This document shows, one piece after another, positions 1 to 6,470 of a DNA stretch of 31,902 nucleotides. Below the pieces are notes generated by a model. The model was given only the letters and a program-made list of their open reading frames with translations. It was not told where the DNA came from and made no database searches. The DNA comes from a virus. The translations under genes and the position numbers were made by a program. The stretch spans positions 1 through 31,902 of the IMG/VR virus record IMGVR_UViG_3300017748_000052; one strand, written 5' to 3'. Positions within the stretch are counted from its first letter, which is position 1; the number at the start of each line of letters is the position of its first letter.

Positions 1-1
1 A

Positions 2-121
2 CAAGGCTATGATGTGATCAAAGCACAACTGCAAGGCAAGGAGGCAGGAGGATCTATACGTTCTTATATGAACGTTCGCAGGGCAATGAACCCCAAATAT
101 ACCCAATACCTACGCAAATAG
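2..121 (+). CDS. 3' end of an unknown gene (partial)
   Basis: An open frame enters from the left edge and runs 39 codons to a TAG at 119-121. The visible C-terminus is basic and ends with N-P-K-Y-T-Q-Y-L-R-K. No start is in the window and no family is recognisable from so short a tail. It lies on the same strand as everything downstream and is followed by a 219-base non-coding leader, so it probably closes a transcription unit. It could also be a chance open frame, but its codons and basic tail look protein-like. Confidence 0.5.
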   Translation, partial: QGYDVIKAQLQGKEAGGSIRSYMNVRRAMNPKYTQYLRK

Positions 122-340
122 CCGCATATAGCCCCAAACCACCCCAAAACCATGGTATATAGGGGGATATAGCCCATTTCTTTAACATACCCAAGCATAA
201 CGGTATATACAGCACCTTAAACCTATTTTCATTGTGAACAAAGATTTTTTGCTTATAGCACCTGGTTTGTATAGGATGGGCAAGCCCACGCAATCCTCCC
301 AGGAGGACACACAACAAATAGCACCAGAAACAATATTTAT
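122..340 (+). promoter_or_regulatory. Non-coding leader with two small palindromes and a late-box-like end
   Basis: No + strand frame of useful length is present. The stretch is C-rich and contains two near-adjacent dyads: TGGGC-AA-GCCCA at 277-288 and TCCTCC-CA-GGAGGA at 294-307. The octamer ATAGCACC occurs at 255-262 and 318-325, with a variant ACAGCACC near 209-216. The sequence ends in AATATTTATATG, whose ATATTTATA resembles the putative late box seen elsewhere but abuts the ATG at 341. The AGGAGG inside the second palindrome is too far from that ATG to act as an ordinary ribosome binding site. Function is not known; operator sites or a structured leader are possible. Confidence 0.35.
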
Positions 341-577
341 ATGAAATTGATCATTATGTGGAAAAAGTTACTATGGAAAAGGTTCAAAAAGATGTTTCAA
401 CGTCGCACCAAAGAAGACCAATTGATGAAGGAATATGACAGGCTCATACAACGAGCTCATGATGTCTCACATCATGATCGCAGGGCTTCAGACCTGTTGA
501 GAGGAGAGGCTGAGGACATCTGGACTCAGATCGAGACCCTGAGATTCAATGCCAGCTTTGAAAATGACAACACATGA
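341..577 (+). CDS. Lacal_2735-like small basic coiled protein
   Basis: A 78-aa protein with a very basic, Trp/Phe-rich N-terminus followed by a predicted helical hairpin. The pattern K-E-Y-x-x-L-I-x-x-A-H-x-x-S at residues 30-43, then N/D-R-x-A-S-D and a final E-A-E-D-I-x-x-Q-I-E-x-L, matches my memory of the Lacal_2735 family, small proteins of unknown function common in Bacteroidota. Family members usually begin close to the basic segment, so the in-frame ATG at 356 (M-W-K-K-L-L) may be the true start, giving 73 aa. Its stop overlaps the start of the Nudix gene as ATGA, so the two are probably translationally coupled. No enzymatic role is suggested. Confidence 0.55.
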   Translation: MKLIIMWKKLLWKRFKKMFQRRTKEDQLMKEYDRLIQRAHDVSHHDRRASDLLRGEAEDIWTQIETLRFNASFENDNT

Positions 578-984
578 AACTGTATCACATCATAGACACC
601 AAAACTGTCACTGCCATTCTCTGCACTTACAAAGGGCATATACTCACAACCCAGCGTAAAGATGGGCGGTGGAGCCTACCCAAAGGGCATAGGAAAATAG
701 GAGAAGATCTCATCACAGCTGCTCTTCGCGAACTGGCAGAGGAAACTGACATAAGACCTGATCCAGACGACTTGTCTTATCTAGGGGCAATGTCACATCC
801 TCGTCGCAACACTCCTGTGCATCTGTATCACACAGAGCTCCCTAATCCCATCATCCCTATATTAAATGATGAACATGTGGACTATCGTTGGTGCACTTAT
901 GATCAACTTCTGGCCATGCAGAAATCGGAACCCATTGACATCACTCTGGCAACAGCATATGAACGTTATCATGCACCTGCTTAA
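574..984 (+). CDS. Nudix hydrolase
   Basis: A 136-aa Nudix-family pyrophosphohydrolase, expected to cleave a nucleoside diphosphate linked to another group with Mg2+. The Nudix box (G-x5-E-x7-R-E-U-x-E-E-x-G-U) is visible from G38 to I60: G38, E44, then R52-E53-L54-x-E56-E57. The usual Gly near the end is replaced by Asp59. The length is that of a minimal single-domain Nudix protein. The substrate cannot be told from the sequence; phage Nudix proteins have been linked to dNTP or alarmone clean-up and to mRNA decapping. It overlaps its upstream neighbour by four bases and its downstream neighbour by 14 or 26 bases. Confidence 0.85.
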   Translation: MKLYHIIDTKTVTAILCTYKGHILTTQRKDGRWSLPKGHRKIGEDLITAALRELAEETDIRPDPDDLSYLGAMSHPRRNTPVHLYHTELPNPIIPILNDEHVDYRWCTYDQLLAMQKSEPIDITLATAYERYHAPA

Positions 985-1666
985 AGCTCTGCTCATCATA
1001 CTGCCCTGCATGGCCAATGCTCAATCCTGGAGCAGTGTACCACTGCCTGGATCTGGCCTGGACACCACTTATGCGAGTAATGGCTGGATCGTCGTAACCG
1101 CACAAGACTCTGATCCTCCCTGTACAGGCTGCGGTTCCTCCATGGCGTTATTATGGGATGAGTCCGCCACCGAAGGCTTTGATCCTCTGTTGGATTCCTA
1201 TACTCCTCCACTCCTGGATTCCATTATCATGGTGTTCTCAAATTTACCAAACTTCAATTTTTTCTCTTTACCAAACTTTGCTGGCCTCTCCATTCAATCC
1301 TTGGACACCTCCTGCCGCGGCGCCATCCAAATTGGCGTGCTGGCCTGGCGTGACTCTGCCATGCTCACATTCCATACCTCCAACCTATGGACCAAGATGT
1401 ATTTCCGTGATCAACTTCGTGGCGAATGCTTTATGGTGGACAGTGCTCTGCAATATGACTATATGAACACTCAGTTCGGATATCATGCTGAAATGGATGA
1501 TCGATTTCTGTTGAGTCCAAGACCTTGTGTGAGCACCGAGATTAGAGAACCAGATCAGGAATGTGAAGATGTGCAATACTATGATCTGCTTGGCAGACCT
1601 ATCAACCCGGAATCGGGGCTTCTGATCAGAGTCGCCTGTGGTATTGCTGAACTCATATTTATTTGA
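971..1666 (+). CDS. Secreted protein with T9SS-like C-terminal sorting sequence
   Basis: About 231 aa from the chosen ATG. An earlier in-frame ATG at 959 is possible; longer starts would read deep into the Nudix gene. The N-terminus M-H-L-L-K-A-L-L-I-I-L-P-C-M-A-N-A-Q-S is a good Sec signal peptide with an A-x-A|Q cleavage site of the kind usual in Bacteroidota. The middle has several Cys, including C-T-G-C, and is not recognised. The end, Y-Y-D-L-L-G-R-P-I-x(4)-G-L-L-I-R-V, strongly resembles the type A C-terminal domain that sends proteins through the type IX secretion system. This suggests a cell-surface or released protein made in a gliding or T9SS-bearing host. Its task is unknown. Confidence 0.6.
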   Translation: MHLLKALLIILPCMANAQSWSSVPLPGSGLDTTYASNGWIVVTAQDSDPPCTGCGSSMALLWDESATEGFDPLLDSYTPPLLDSIIMVFSNLPNFNFFSLPNFAGLSIQSLDTSCRGAIQIGVLAWRDSAMLTFHTSNLWTKMYFRDQLRGECFMVDSALQYDYMNTQFGYHAEMDDRFLLSPRPCVSTEIREPDQECEDVQYYDLLGRPINPESGLLIRVACGIAELIFI

Positions 1667-1667
1667 A

Positions 1668-1793
1668 ATGCAATATCTGTTAACACCATTCATACTATTA
1701 TATAAAGGCCTGAAGAGAGCCTGGCAATTTCACTGTCTCATTGAAGATCTGAAAGTGAAAGCCCAGGAGAAAGCTGGTCGTCTGTTCTTTTGA
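1668..1793 (+). CDS. Small ORF, 41 aa, unknown
   Basis: Starts one base after the TGA of the secreted-protein gene (TGAAATG) and ends with TGA at 1791-1793. The product begins with a short hydrophobic stretch (M-Q-Y-L-L-T-P-F-I-L-L-Y) and continues as a basic amphipathic helix ending K-A-G-R-L-F-F. Tight spacing and absence of any other frame here support it as a real gene, but it is short and unrecognised. It could be a small membrane-associated peptide. Confidence 0.4.
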   Translation: MQYLLTPFILLYKGLKRAWQFHCLIEDLKVKAQEKAGRLFF

Positions 1794-1802
1794 GCAAAAC
1801 CA

Positions 1803-1833
1803 TTGTAAGATTGGTTAGTTCGATATATATTAA
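1803..1833 (+). promoter_or_regulatory. Putative Bacteroidota-type promoter upstream of the internal-protein cluster
   Basis: TTG at 1803-1805, a 20-base spacer, then TATATTAA at 1826-1833, about 18 bases before the ATG at 1852. The spacer length equals that of the clearer copies at 5885 and 11083. It lies in the only non-coding gap (1794-1851) ahead of a long run of same-strand genes. Confidence 0.4.
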
Positions 1834-1851
1834 TAAACAGAAACTATCATT

Positions 1852-2781
1852 ATGAAGTTAAGCAAATTATTGAAAGAAGTAGCGACTGATCACGGATTTT
1901 CATTGAATGAAATAGATGGCGGTCAATTATTTGATTTCTTTTCCAGAAAGGGATATGAAGTTAAAGAGATCGGTGCAGAGAAAGATAGCGTACAAAAATA
2001 CGTCGTCGCAGATGAATCTGAGAATCAGTTTGTGCATTTTCAGTATAATAGATATACCGATGAATTTACTGTCAGTCAGATGAGCGGATATCGGATTGAC
2101 CAAAGCAAAGCCAATCGAGCAGGTATGAGAAGAAGTAGAGATGCTAGCGAAGTTGGCAAAACGGTTTACATGACTGATGGTAATTATACTCCAGTTGAAA
2201 TTGATGCGATGGAACTCAGAAATCTTGTAACGCATGTGATGACTGGTTTGGACAGAGAAGCCAAAGCACAGCAGGACTTCTATGCAAAGAATCCATTGGC
2301 TGATAACATTAATGAAGCTACTCAGTTCACAAAGCCTAGTCAGGATGGAGACATCTATTATTCTGAAAGAGAAGGAAAGGCGATAGGTATAAGAAAGGGT
2401 GATTCACTTTATCACCTATATGTTTATGATGGTACTCCGAAATTAGGCAAAGTGGCTAGATCAGATAGTCGATGGGAAAACATGGGGCCGGCTTCAAGAG
2501 GCTTGATGAGAGATTTAGCTATGAAAGGAGTAGGAGGACTATATACTAGCGATTCGGCTGAAGCGGATGCCCGTAAAATGATTCAGTTCGTATCTGATAT
2601 GACAGAATCAGTTAATGAAGAATCCATGGTGAACGAAAGACTTAACGTATCCAGAGATCTGCTTACGGCTCTGTACAAGGACAGAGGAGCCACTGCATTT
2701 GCGCAGATGATACTCGAATTAAGAGATGAGAATGCTTTGGATGATCTAGTAGAAGCATTGCAAAACCAATACACCATATAA
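1852..2781 (+). CDS. Unknown protein with capsid-targeting-like N-terminus
   Basis: A 309-aa protein not assigned to a family. The N-terminus M-K-L-S-K-L-L-K-E-V has the look of the T4 capsid-targeting peptide, with L7-x-E9 as a possible prohead-protease site. A second site of ideal form, I153-N-E155|A156, lies between a first acidic region and a middle segment with K-x-G-K-V-x-R-S-D-S-R-W-E. A linker E-S-V-N-E-E at 252-257, also found in the next gene, precedes a helical C-terminus. This layout suggests a protein packaged inside the head and cut into pieces during maturation. That role is inference from motifs and neighbours only. It is the first gene after a putative promoter. Confidence 0.6.
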   Translation: MKLSKLLKEVATDHGFSLNEIDGGQLFDFFSRKGYEVKEIGAEKDSVQKYVVADESENQFVHFQYNRYTDEFTVSQMSGYRIDQSKANRAGMRRSRDASEVGKTVYMTDGNYTPVEIDAMELRNLVTHVMTGLDREAKAQQDFYAKNPLADNINEATQFTKPSQDGDIYYSEREGKAIGIRKGDSLYHLYVYDGTPKLGKVARSDSRWENMGPASRGLMRDLAMKGVGGLYTSDSAEADARKMIQFVSDMTESVNEESMVNERLNVSRDLLTALYKDRGATAFAQMILELRDENALDDLVEALQNQYTI

Positions 2782-2794
2782 TAAAGACACTGAT

Positions 2795-3559
2795 ATGAAA
2801 AGAACAGATGTGATAAAGAAACTGCGTGAAATGCGCATCGATGAAAAGAAGATAGGCAAGCTGTCTTGGAAATTCTTGCCTGATCATTTGAAAATGGATG
2901 CTTTGTTGTCTGCGATCAAAGATCCGGATGAAGCTGAACAATATGTTGAGTTTGAGTGGGATGATCTTCCACCAGCCGTAACGCAGAACATGACATTGGA
3001 ATCAGTTAATGAAGGCCTGAAGTCAGTTCAGAAAAGAGACTGGGACAAGGCTGATGATGACCAAAAAGAAGAATGGTTATTACAAGCCTTTTCTGATCCT
3101 GATGATGCTGGACAATACATTGAGTTTGAGTGGGATGATCTTCCACCGGATGCTACTCAGAACATGACATTGGAATCAGTTAATGAAGGTAAAGATACCA
3201 TCAGTATGGACAGATTGAAAGAGATCATCAAAGAAGAGGTGATCAATGAAACAAGGAATCTGGACAAGATGCAATCCAAACTGCGTACAGTTGATAATGC
3301 GCAAGATGTGCTAAGAACATTACGAGACATCATATCTGACACTAATACATTCAATGGACAGCAGTTCACCAAGCTTGAGGACATCTATGAAGAGATCAGA
3401 GATCTGAAAAATGATTCTGGAATGAACATAGGAGATCTTGTGTCGCCGGCAATCCTGGCAGCGTTCAAAAAAGACATGGCAGAGATACCGACCGTACTTT
3501 CCATGCTCAGCGATCTTGAAGGTGATAGAGTATCTAAATACGCTGAATTTGGAGAATGA
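2795..3559 (+). CDS. Acidic tandem-repeat protein, possibly virion-internal
   Basis: A 254-aa protein with two 58-residue repeats in its first half. Both carry D-P-D-(E/D)-A-x-Q-Y-(V/I)-E-F-E-W-D-D-L-P-P and then T-Q-N-M-T-L-E-S-V-N-E-G (end at about 74 and 132). After the repeats comes R-L-K-E-I-I-K-E-E-V-I-N-E (140-152), which looks like a capsid-targeting peptide placed inside the protein, then a helical C-terminal part. The E-S-V-N-E linker links it to the preceding gene. Its last four bases overlap the next start (ATGA). No enzyme motif is visible. A structural or head-packaged role fits the neighbours but is not proved. Confidence 0.6.
   Translation: MKRTDVIKKLREMRIDEKKIGKLSWKFLPDHLKMDALLSAIKDPDEAEQYVEFEWDDLPPAVTQNMTLESVNEGLKSVQKRDWDKADDDQKEEWLLQAFSDPDDAGQYIEFEWDDLPPDATQNMTLESVNEGKDTISMDRLKEIIKEEVINETRNLDKMQSKLRTVDNAQDVLRTLRDIISDTNTFNGQQFTKLEDIYEEIRDLKNDSGMNIGDLVSPAILAAFKKDMAEIPTVLSMLSDLEGDRVSKYAEFGE
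2842..3015 (+). repeat. Tandem 174-bp coding repeat, unit 1
   Basis: First copy of a direct repeat with a 174-base (58-codon) period. The best conserved parts are around GAGTTTGAGTGGGATGATC (from 2948) and the stretch ending GAATCAGTTAATGAAGG (to 3015). Unit boundaries are approximate; similarity is weak in the first third. Confidence 0.65.
3016..3189 (+). repeat. Tandem 174-bp coding repeat, unit 2
   Basis: Second copy, offset by exactly 174 bases (GAGTTTGAGTGGGATGATC from 3122; GAATCAGTTAATGAAGG to 3189). Near-identity at the DNA level in two blocks suggests a fairly recent in-frame duplication or gene conversion. Confidence 0.65.
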
Positions 3560-4068
3560 AGTTAACCACCATCATAGAACAGATCATCACTGAAGTAGGA
3601 GAAGGTTCGGCTAAACCATATTCTTATAGTGTAAATGATAACGTCTTCAGAGGCAGCTCGAAAAATGTAACAGGTAGAGATGTTACCTTTACAACAGAAG
3701 ATGGAGATGATTACACAGTAAGCTTTGCTGCATATTATGGAGATCATTCAAATGCAGAAAAAAGAGGACCATATTTTAAAGTTGACTTTACTACGGTTGA
3801 TGAATATGGATACGAAGACGATGCTGAACGTGTTGTGAACAAAGGTCGATTATTCAGAGTGATGGCCACCATAGTAAAGGCTACCAAAGAATTTCTGAAC
3901 GACATTGATTACAAGGAAAAGGGCATCAAAACAATGCTGGTATTTCCTTCCAAATCCAAAAAGCGTGATCACAGACGTGCTAACCTTTACATGGCATATA
4001 TAAAGAAACATCTACCTACTTCTAACATCAAATATAATGGCCAAATAATTACGGTGACACTGAAATGA
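3556..4068 (+). CDS. Putative virion-internal protein, paralogue A
   Basis: A 170-aa protein, first of three adjacent paralogues. It starts M-K-L-T-T-I-I-E-Q-I-I-T-E|V-G-E-G-S-A-K-P-Y: a short amphipathic leader, an I-x-E cleavage-like site at E13, then the family signature. The core carries E-D-G-D-x-Y-x-V-S-F, V-N-K-G-R-L-F-R-V-M-A-T-I-V (about 95-108) and R-R-A-x-L-Y-M-A-Y-I-K-K-H-L-P (about 141-155). The leader is comparable to T4 internal proteins, whose N-terminal peptide takes them into the prohead and is then removed by gp21. No catalytic motif is seen. It overlaps both neighbours by four bases (ATGA), so the trio is one translational unit. Confidence 0.7.
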   Translation: MKLTTIIEQIITEVGEGSAKPYSYSVNDNVFRGSSKNVTGRDVTFTTEDGDDYTVSFAAYYGDHSNAEKRGPYFKVDFTTVDEYGYEDDAERVVNKGRLFRVMATIVKATKEFLNDIDYKEKGIKTMLVFPSKSKKRDHRRANLYMAYIKKHLPTSNIKYNGQIITVTLK

Positions 4069-4550
4069 TCAAGTTAAAGAACATATTACTTGAAATAGGC
4101 GAAGGTAGCGCAAAACCTTACAAATATAAGTTGACACGAACCGAGAGTGCCCCTGACTTTGGTGATTATTATAAACTCTATGAGTTTGTAACCGATTTAG
4201 ATACTCATTATGAAGTATCATTTGAAATAGAAGAAGATTTTTCAAAAGGTGAACCATGGGAGTTTATGAACATTGAATTTGGTGTAGATGAAAAAGATGG
4301 TGGAGGAATTTCTAATAAAATTGTAACTAATAAAGGTGAGTTGTTTAGGGTTATGGCTACAATAGTGGATATAACGAAAAGCATTTTGAAAGAGAGAAAA
4401 AACATAAAGCAGCTCGTATTCACCGGTGCTAAAAACCGAGGCGAAGATGATCAAAGAAGAAACAAACTTTATATGGCGTATATCAGAAAGCATGTACCTA
4501 ATATAAAGAACATAGAAGATGATGGAAGTGAAATAAGAGTTGATATATGA
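4065..4550 (+). CDS. Putative virion-internal protein, paralogue B
   Basis: A 161-aa protein, second and most divergent of the three paralogues. It starts M-I-K-L-K-N-I-L-L-E|I-G-E-G-S-A-K-P-Y, so its leader is three residues shorter and the candidate cleavage site is L8-L9-E10. It keeps the core N-K-G-E-L-F-R-V-M-A-T-I-V and R-R-N-K-L-Y-M-A-Y-I-R-K-H-V-P but lacks the E-D-G-D motif. The acidic middle differs from A and C. Four-base overlaps join it to A and C. A head-packaged role is inferred from the leader and the family context. Confidence 0.65.
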   Translation: MIKLKNILLEIGEGSAKPYKYKLTRTESAPDFGDYYKLYEFVTDLDTHYEVSFEIEEDFSKGEPWEFMNIEFGVDEKDGGGISNKIVTNKGELFRVMATIVDITKSILKERKNIKQLVFTGAKNRGEDDQRRNKLYMAYIRKHVPNIKNIEDDGSEIRVDI

Positions 4551-5773
4551 AACTAGTCAGCATACTCAACAATATTATCTCTGAAGTAGGTGAAGGTACA
4601 GCTAAGCCATATAACTACACTTCTATACAAGGTATACAAAGAAGTGATGAAGGCAATGGAGCACATGATACTTTCACGTTTAAAACAGAAGATGGTGATA
4701 CATATGAAGTGATGATGCATGCATTCTGGGGAGATAATTATCTTGCACAAAAACCTGTAGGTCCGCATTTCGAAATAGACTTCTGGGTTAAAAAAAGAGG
4801 TTCGGATACAAGAGATACGGACGTTGTTGTGAATAAAGGACGATTGTTCAGAGTGATGGCTACCGTAGTACAAATAGCCAAAGAATTCATGGATCTTGTC
4901 GATTACAAAGAAAATAATATAAATCAGTTAATCGTATCGCCTACAAAATCAAAAGGTGAATTTGATGACAGGCGCGCCAAATTATACATGGCTTACATCA
5001 AAAAACACTTACCTATCAAAGACATCAAATATGATGGCCATGAAATTGTAGCAACAATAAAAGAATCCGTTGATTTGTCTGAAGGTGTATATGATCCAGG
5101 AGTACTCAAAGCAGTATTTTTGGCAGGAGGACCTGGTTCAGGTAAAACATATATGGCACAGGAGCTGTTCTCATTCAATGCCGAGCGTATAGGAAGTGAT
5201 ACACCTTCCGGATTGAAATTTGTTAACACTGATCCGGCATTTGAATTCTATCTGAAGAAGCAAGGAGTAGATCCAAAGACGCTCCGATTCATGACTTCTG
5301 ATCAGTTTGACAAAGTGACAATGGGACCAGACTCTCCCAGAGAGAAGGCAAAGAAGCTCAGAAACATGCGACAGAAGTTCTTTGAGAAGGAGCGATTAGG
5401 TATGATCATTGATGGTACCGGAGATGACTTTGCAAAGATCAAAAAGAAGCGTGAGAGATTAGAAAAGCTTGGATATGACACTTATATGGTGTTCGTGAAC
5501 ACTGACATGGATGTAGCACTGCAACGCAATGCAGACCGGGAACGTAGTCTACCTGATGATCTTGTGACTGACATCTGGAAAGCAGTTCAGAACAATCTGG
5601 GCAAGTTTGCCAGACTCTTCGGTCAGGGACAGTTCTCCATTGTGGATAACACAGAATATGCTCCGCTCTCCAGAGAAGTGGACAAAGAGGTGCAACGATT
5701 TGTTCGTCAACCAATCCGTAATCCAATTGGTAAGAAATGGCAAGAAGCTGCCATTGAAATGAAGAAGCGATGA
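4547..5773 (+). CDS. Paralogue C fused to a zeta-toxin/PNK-like P-loop kinase
   Basis: A 408-aa two-domain protein. Residues 1-172 are the third paralogue: leader M-K-L-V-S-I-L-N-N-I-I-S-E13|V-G-E-G-T-A-K-P-Y, V-N-K-G-R-L-F-R-V-M-A-T at 95-106, and R-R-A-K-L-Y-M-A-Y-I-K-K-H-L-P at 142-156. Residues 188-370 are a P-loop kinase fold of the zeta-toxin/AAA_33 type: Walker A G-G-P-G-S-G-K-T at 194-201, a strand ending M-I-I-D-G-T-G at 286-292, and Arg-rich lid R-N-A-D-R-E-R at 327-333. The linker has I171-K-E173|S and L177-S-E179|G, both fitting the T4 prohead-protease rule, so the kinase could be released inside the capsid. Substrate unknown. No epsilon-type antitoxin is adjacent. Confidence 0.75.
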   Translation: MKLVSILNNIISEVGEGTAKPYNYTSIQGIQRSDEGNGAHDTFTFKTEDGDTYEVMMHAFWGDNYLAQKPVGPHFEIDFWVKKRGSDTRDTDVVVNKGRLFRVMATVVQIAKEFMDLVDYKENNINQLIVSPTKSKGEFDDRRAKLYMAYIKKHLPIKDIKYDGHEIVATIKESVDLSEGVYDPGVLKAVFLAGGPGSGKTYMAQELFSFNAERIGSDTPSGLKFVNTDPAFEFYLKKQGVDPKTLRFMTSDQFDKVTMGPDSPREKAKKLRNMRQKFFEKERLGMIIDGTGDDFAKIKKKRERLEKLGYDTYMVFVNTDMDVALQRNADRERSLPDDLVTDIWKAVQNNLGKFARLFGQGQFSIVDNTEYAPLSREVDKEVQRFVRQPIRNPIGKKWQEAAIEMKKR

Positions 5774-5856
5774 GCATTGCAGATCAAGGCTTCCTAATAG
5801 CATCTATCATTGCAATATCAGTGACATTGATCACATATCTACTGTTAAAAAAGTAA
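5770..5856 (+). CDS. 28-aa single-pass membrane peptide
   Basis: ATG at 5770 overlaps the TGA of the kinase gene (ATGA). The product is a short polar start, then about 19 hydrophobic residues (F-L-I-A-S-I-I-A-I-S-V-T-L-I-T-Y-L-L-L) and a K-K end, an archetypal single transmembrane helix. The overlap suggests coupling to the kinase gene. Function unknown; small phage membrane peptides can be exclusion or lysis-timing factors, but nothing here shows that. Confidence 0.5.
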   Translation: MSIADQGFLIASIIAISVTLITYLLLKK

Positions 5857-5884
5857 ACTTTTCTGAAAAAAAGTTACCATATGA

Positions 5885-5916
5885 TTTGGTATTACGAATA
5901 AAAGGTCTTATCTTTA
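5885..5916 (+). promoter_or_regulatory. Bacteroidota-type promoter TTTG-N20-TATCTTTA
   Basis: TTTG at 5885-5888, a 20-base spacer, TATCTTTA at 5909-5916, and the ATG at 5938. It shares the 16-mer GATTTGGTATTACGAA and the TCTTATCTTTA end with the promoter before uvsE. It matches the known Bacteroidota primary-sigma form (TTTG near -33, TAnnTTTG near -7), with the last G replaced by A. Confidence 0.6.
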
Positions 5917-5937
5917 AGTATAGATAAAAAGATAGAG

Positions 5938-6231
5938 ATGAAAAAGCTTAAAATAGGTGATAAGGTTCAGATGTACTTCTTAGGTGCAATTGAAGAAGGT
6001 ATTGTCTATGATAAGTCATCAGATTGGTACAAAGTTCGATTGAATGATGGAACCAATCTCCCTAGATCAAATTGGAAGAAGGCAATCTCTGACAGAGATG
6101 CTCGATTCTGGCACATTGTGTCATATGTAGGTAAAGGTAAAGTTTCTTCTACCGCCAAAAAGTCCATGGCGGGTCTGAAAGAAGCATTTGATAAACAGAA
6201 AGAATTCATTAAAGGTAAAATTCAAAAATAG
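5938..6231 (+). CDS. Unknown small basic protein, possible SH3-like fold
   Basis: A 97-aa basic protein. The first half, K-I-G-D-K-V-Q-M and a following I-V-Y-D-K-S-S-D-W-Y-K-V-R-L-N-D-G-T, has the strand-turn pattern of small KOW/SH3-like barrels. The second half is a lysine-rich helix. It directly follows the clear early-type promoter at 5885, so it is probably an early gene. No family is recognised. Start chosen at the only ATG between promoter and body. Confidence 0.6.
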   Translation: MKKLKIGDKVQMYFLGAIEEGIVYDKSSDWYKVRLNDGTNLPRSNWKKAISDRDARFWHIVSYVGKGKVSSTAKKSMAGLKEAFDKQKEFIKGKIQK

Positions 6232-6233
6232 TT

Positions 6234-6470
6234 ATGCAGGAATACAAATCATTCAAGACACAAAGATTTATGACCCGAGAAGATGCCATCCAGGCATTTG
6301 TGAAGAATTGGGGCTATGGTGAAAACTTTGCAGATCGTAACAAGTCCGAAGCTAAGTTTTGGACCTTGAATCGATTGCAGTCAGTATATGATGACCATTG
6401 TGAAAATTATCTGAAAACAGAACATGGTCGTAGTCGTAAGGAGAACATAAAGGAATCATATGTGGGGTAA
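6234..6470 (+). CDS. Unknown 78-aa protein
   Basis: Begins two bases after the preceding stop. The product is hydrophilic and aromatic-rich (A-F-V-K-N-W-G-Y-G-E-N-F), with a basic end (G-R-S-R-K-E-N-I-K-E-S-Y-V-G). It has no transmembrane segment and no recognised motif. Its end overlaps the start of the next gene by 11 bases. Probably co-transcribed from the promoter at 5885. Confidence 0.55.
   Translation: MQEYKSFKTQRFMTREDAIQAFVKNWGYGENFADRNKSEAKFWTLNRLQSVYDDHCENYLKTEHGRSRKENIKESYVG

Noticed and set aside
54-317. 87-aa open frame on the minus strand over the leader
   Set aside because: It overlaps the end of the left-edge gene, no gene elsewhere in the window is on this strand, and the product has no recognisable pattern.
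866-970. Longer N-terminus for the secreted protein (from 866)
   Set aside because: The added residues read through the Nudix gene in another frame and would bury the signal peptide.
1158-1466. 102-aa + strand frame inside the secreted-protein gene
   Set aside because: The other frame has a signal peptide and a sorting-like tail, so this one is a by-product of its composition.
5439-5777. 112-aa minus-strand frame inside the kinase gene
   Set aside because: A shadow of the kinase-domain coding sequence, which is well supported by motifs.
4547-5856. Zeta/epsilon-type toxin-antitoxin pair (kinase plus small ORF)
   Set aside because: The following ORF encodes a membrane helix, not an epsilon-type antitoxin, and the kinase is fused to a head-targeting-like domain.
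5856-5875. AACTTTT/AAAAGTT hairpin after the membrane microprotein
   Set aside because: All A/T except one G-C pair and not followed by a T-tract; not convincing as a terminator.
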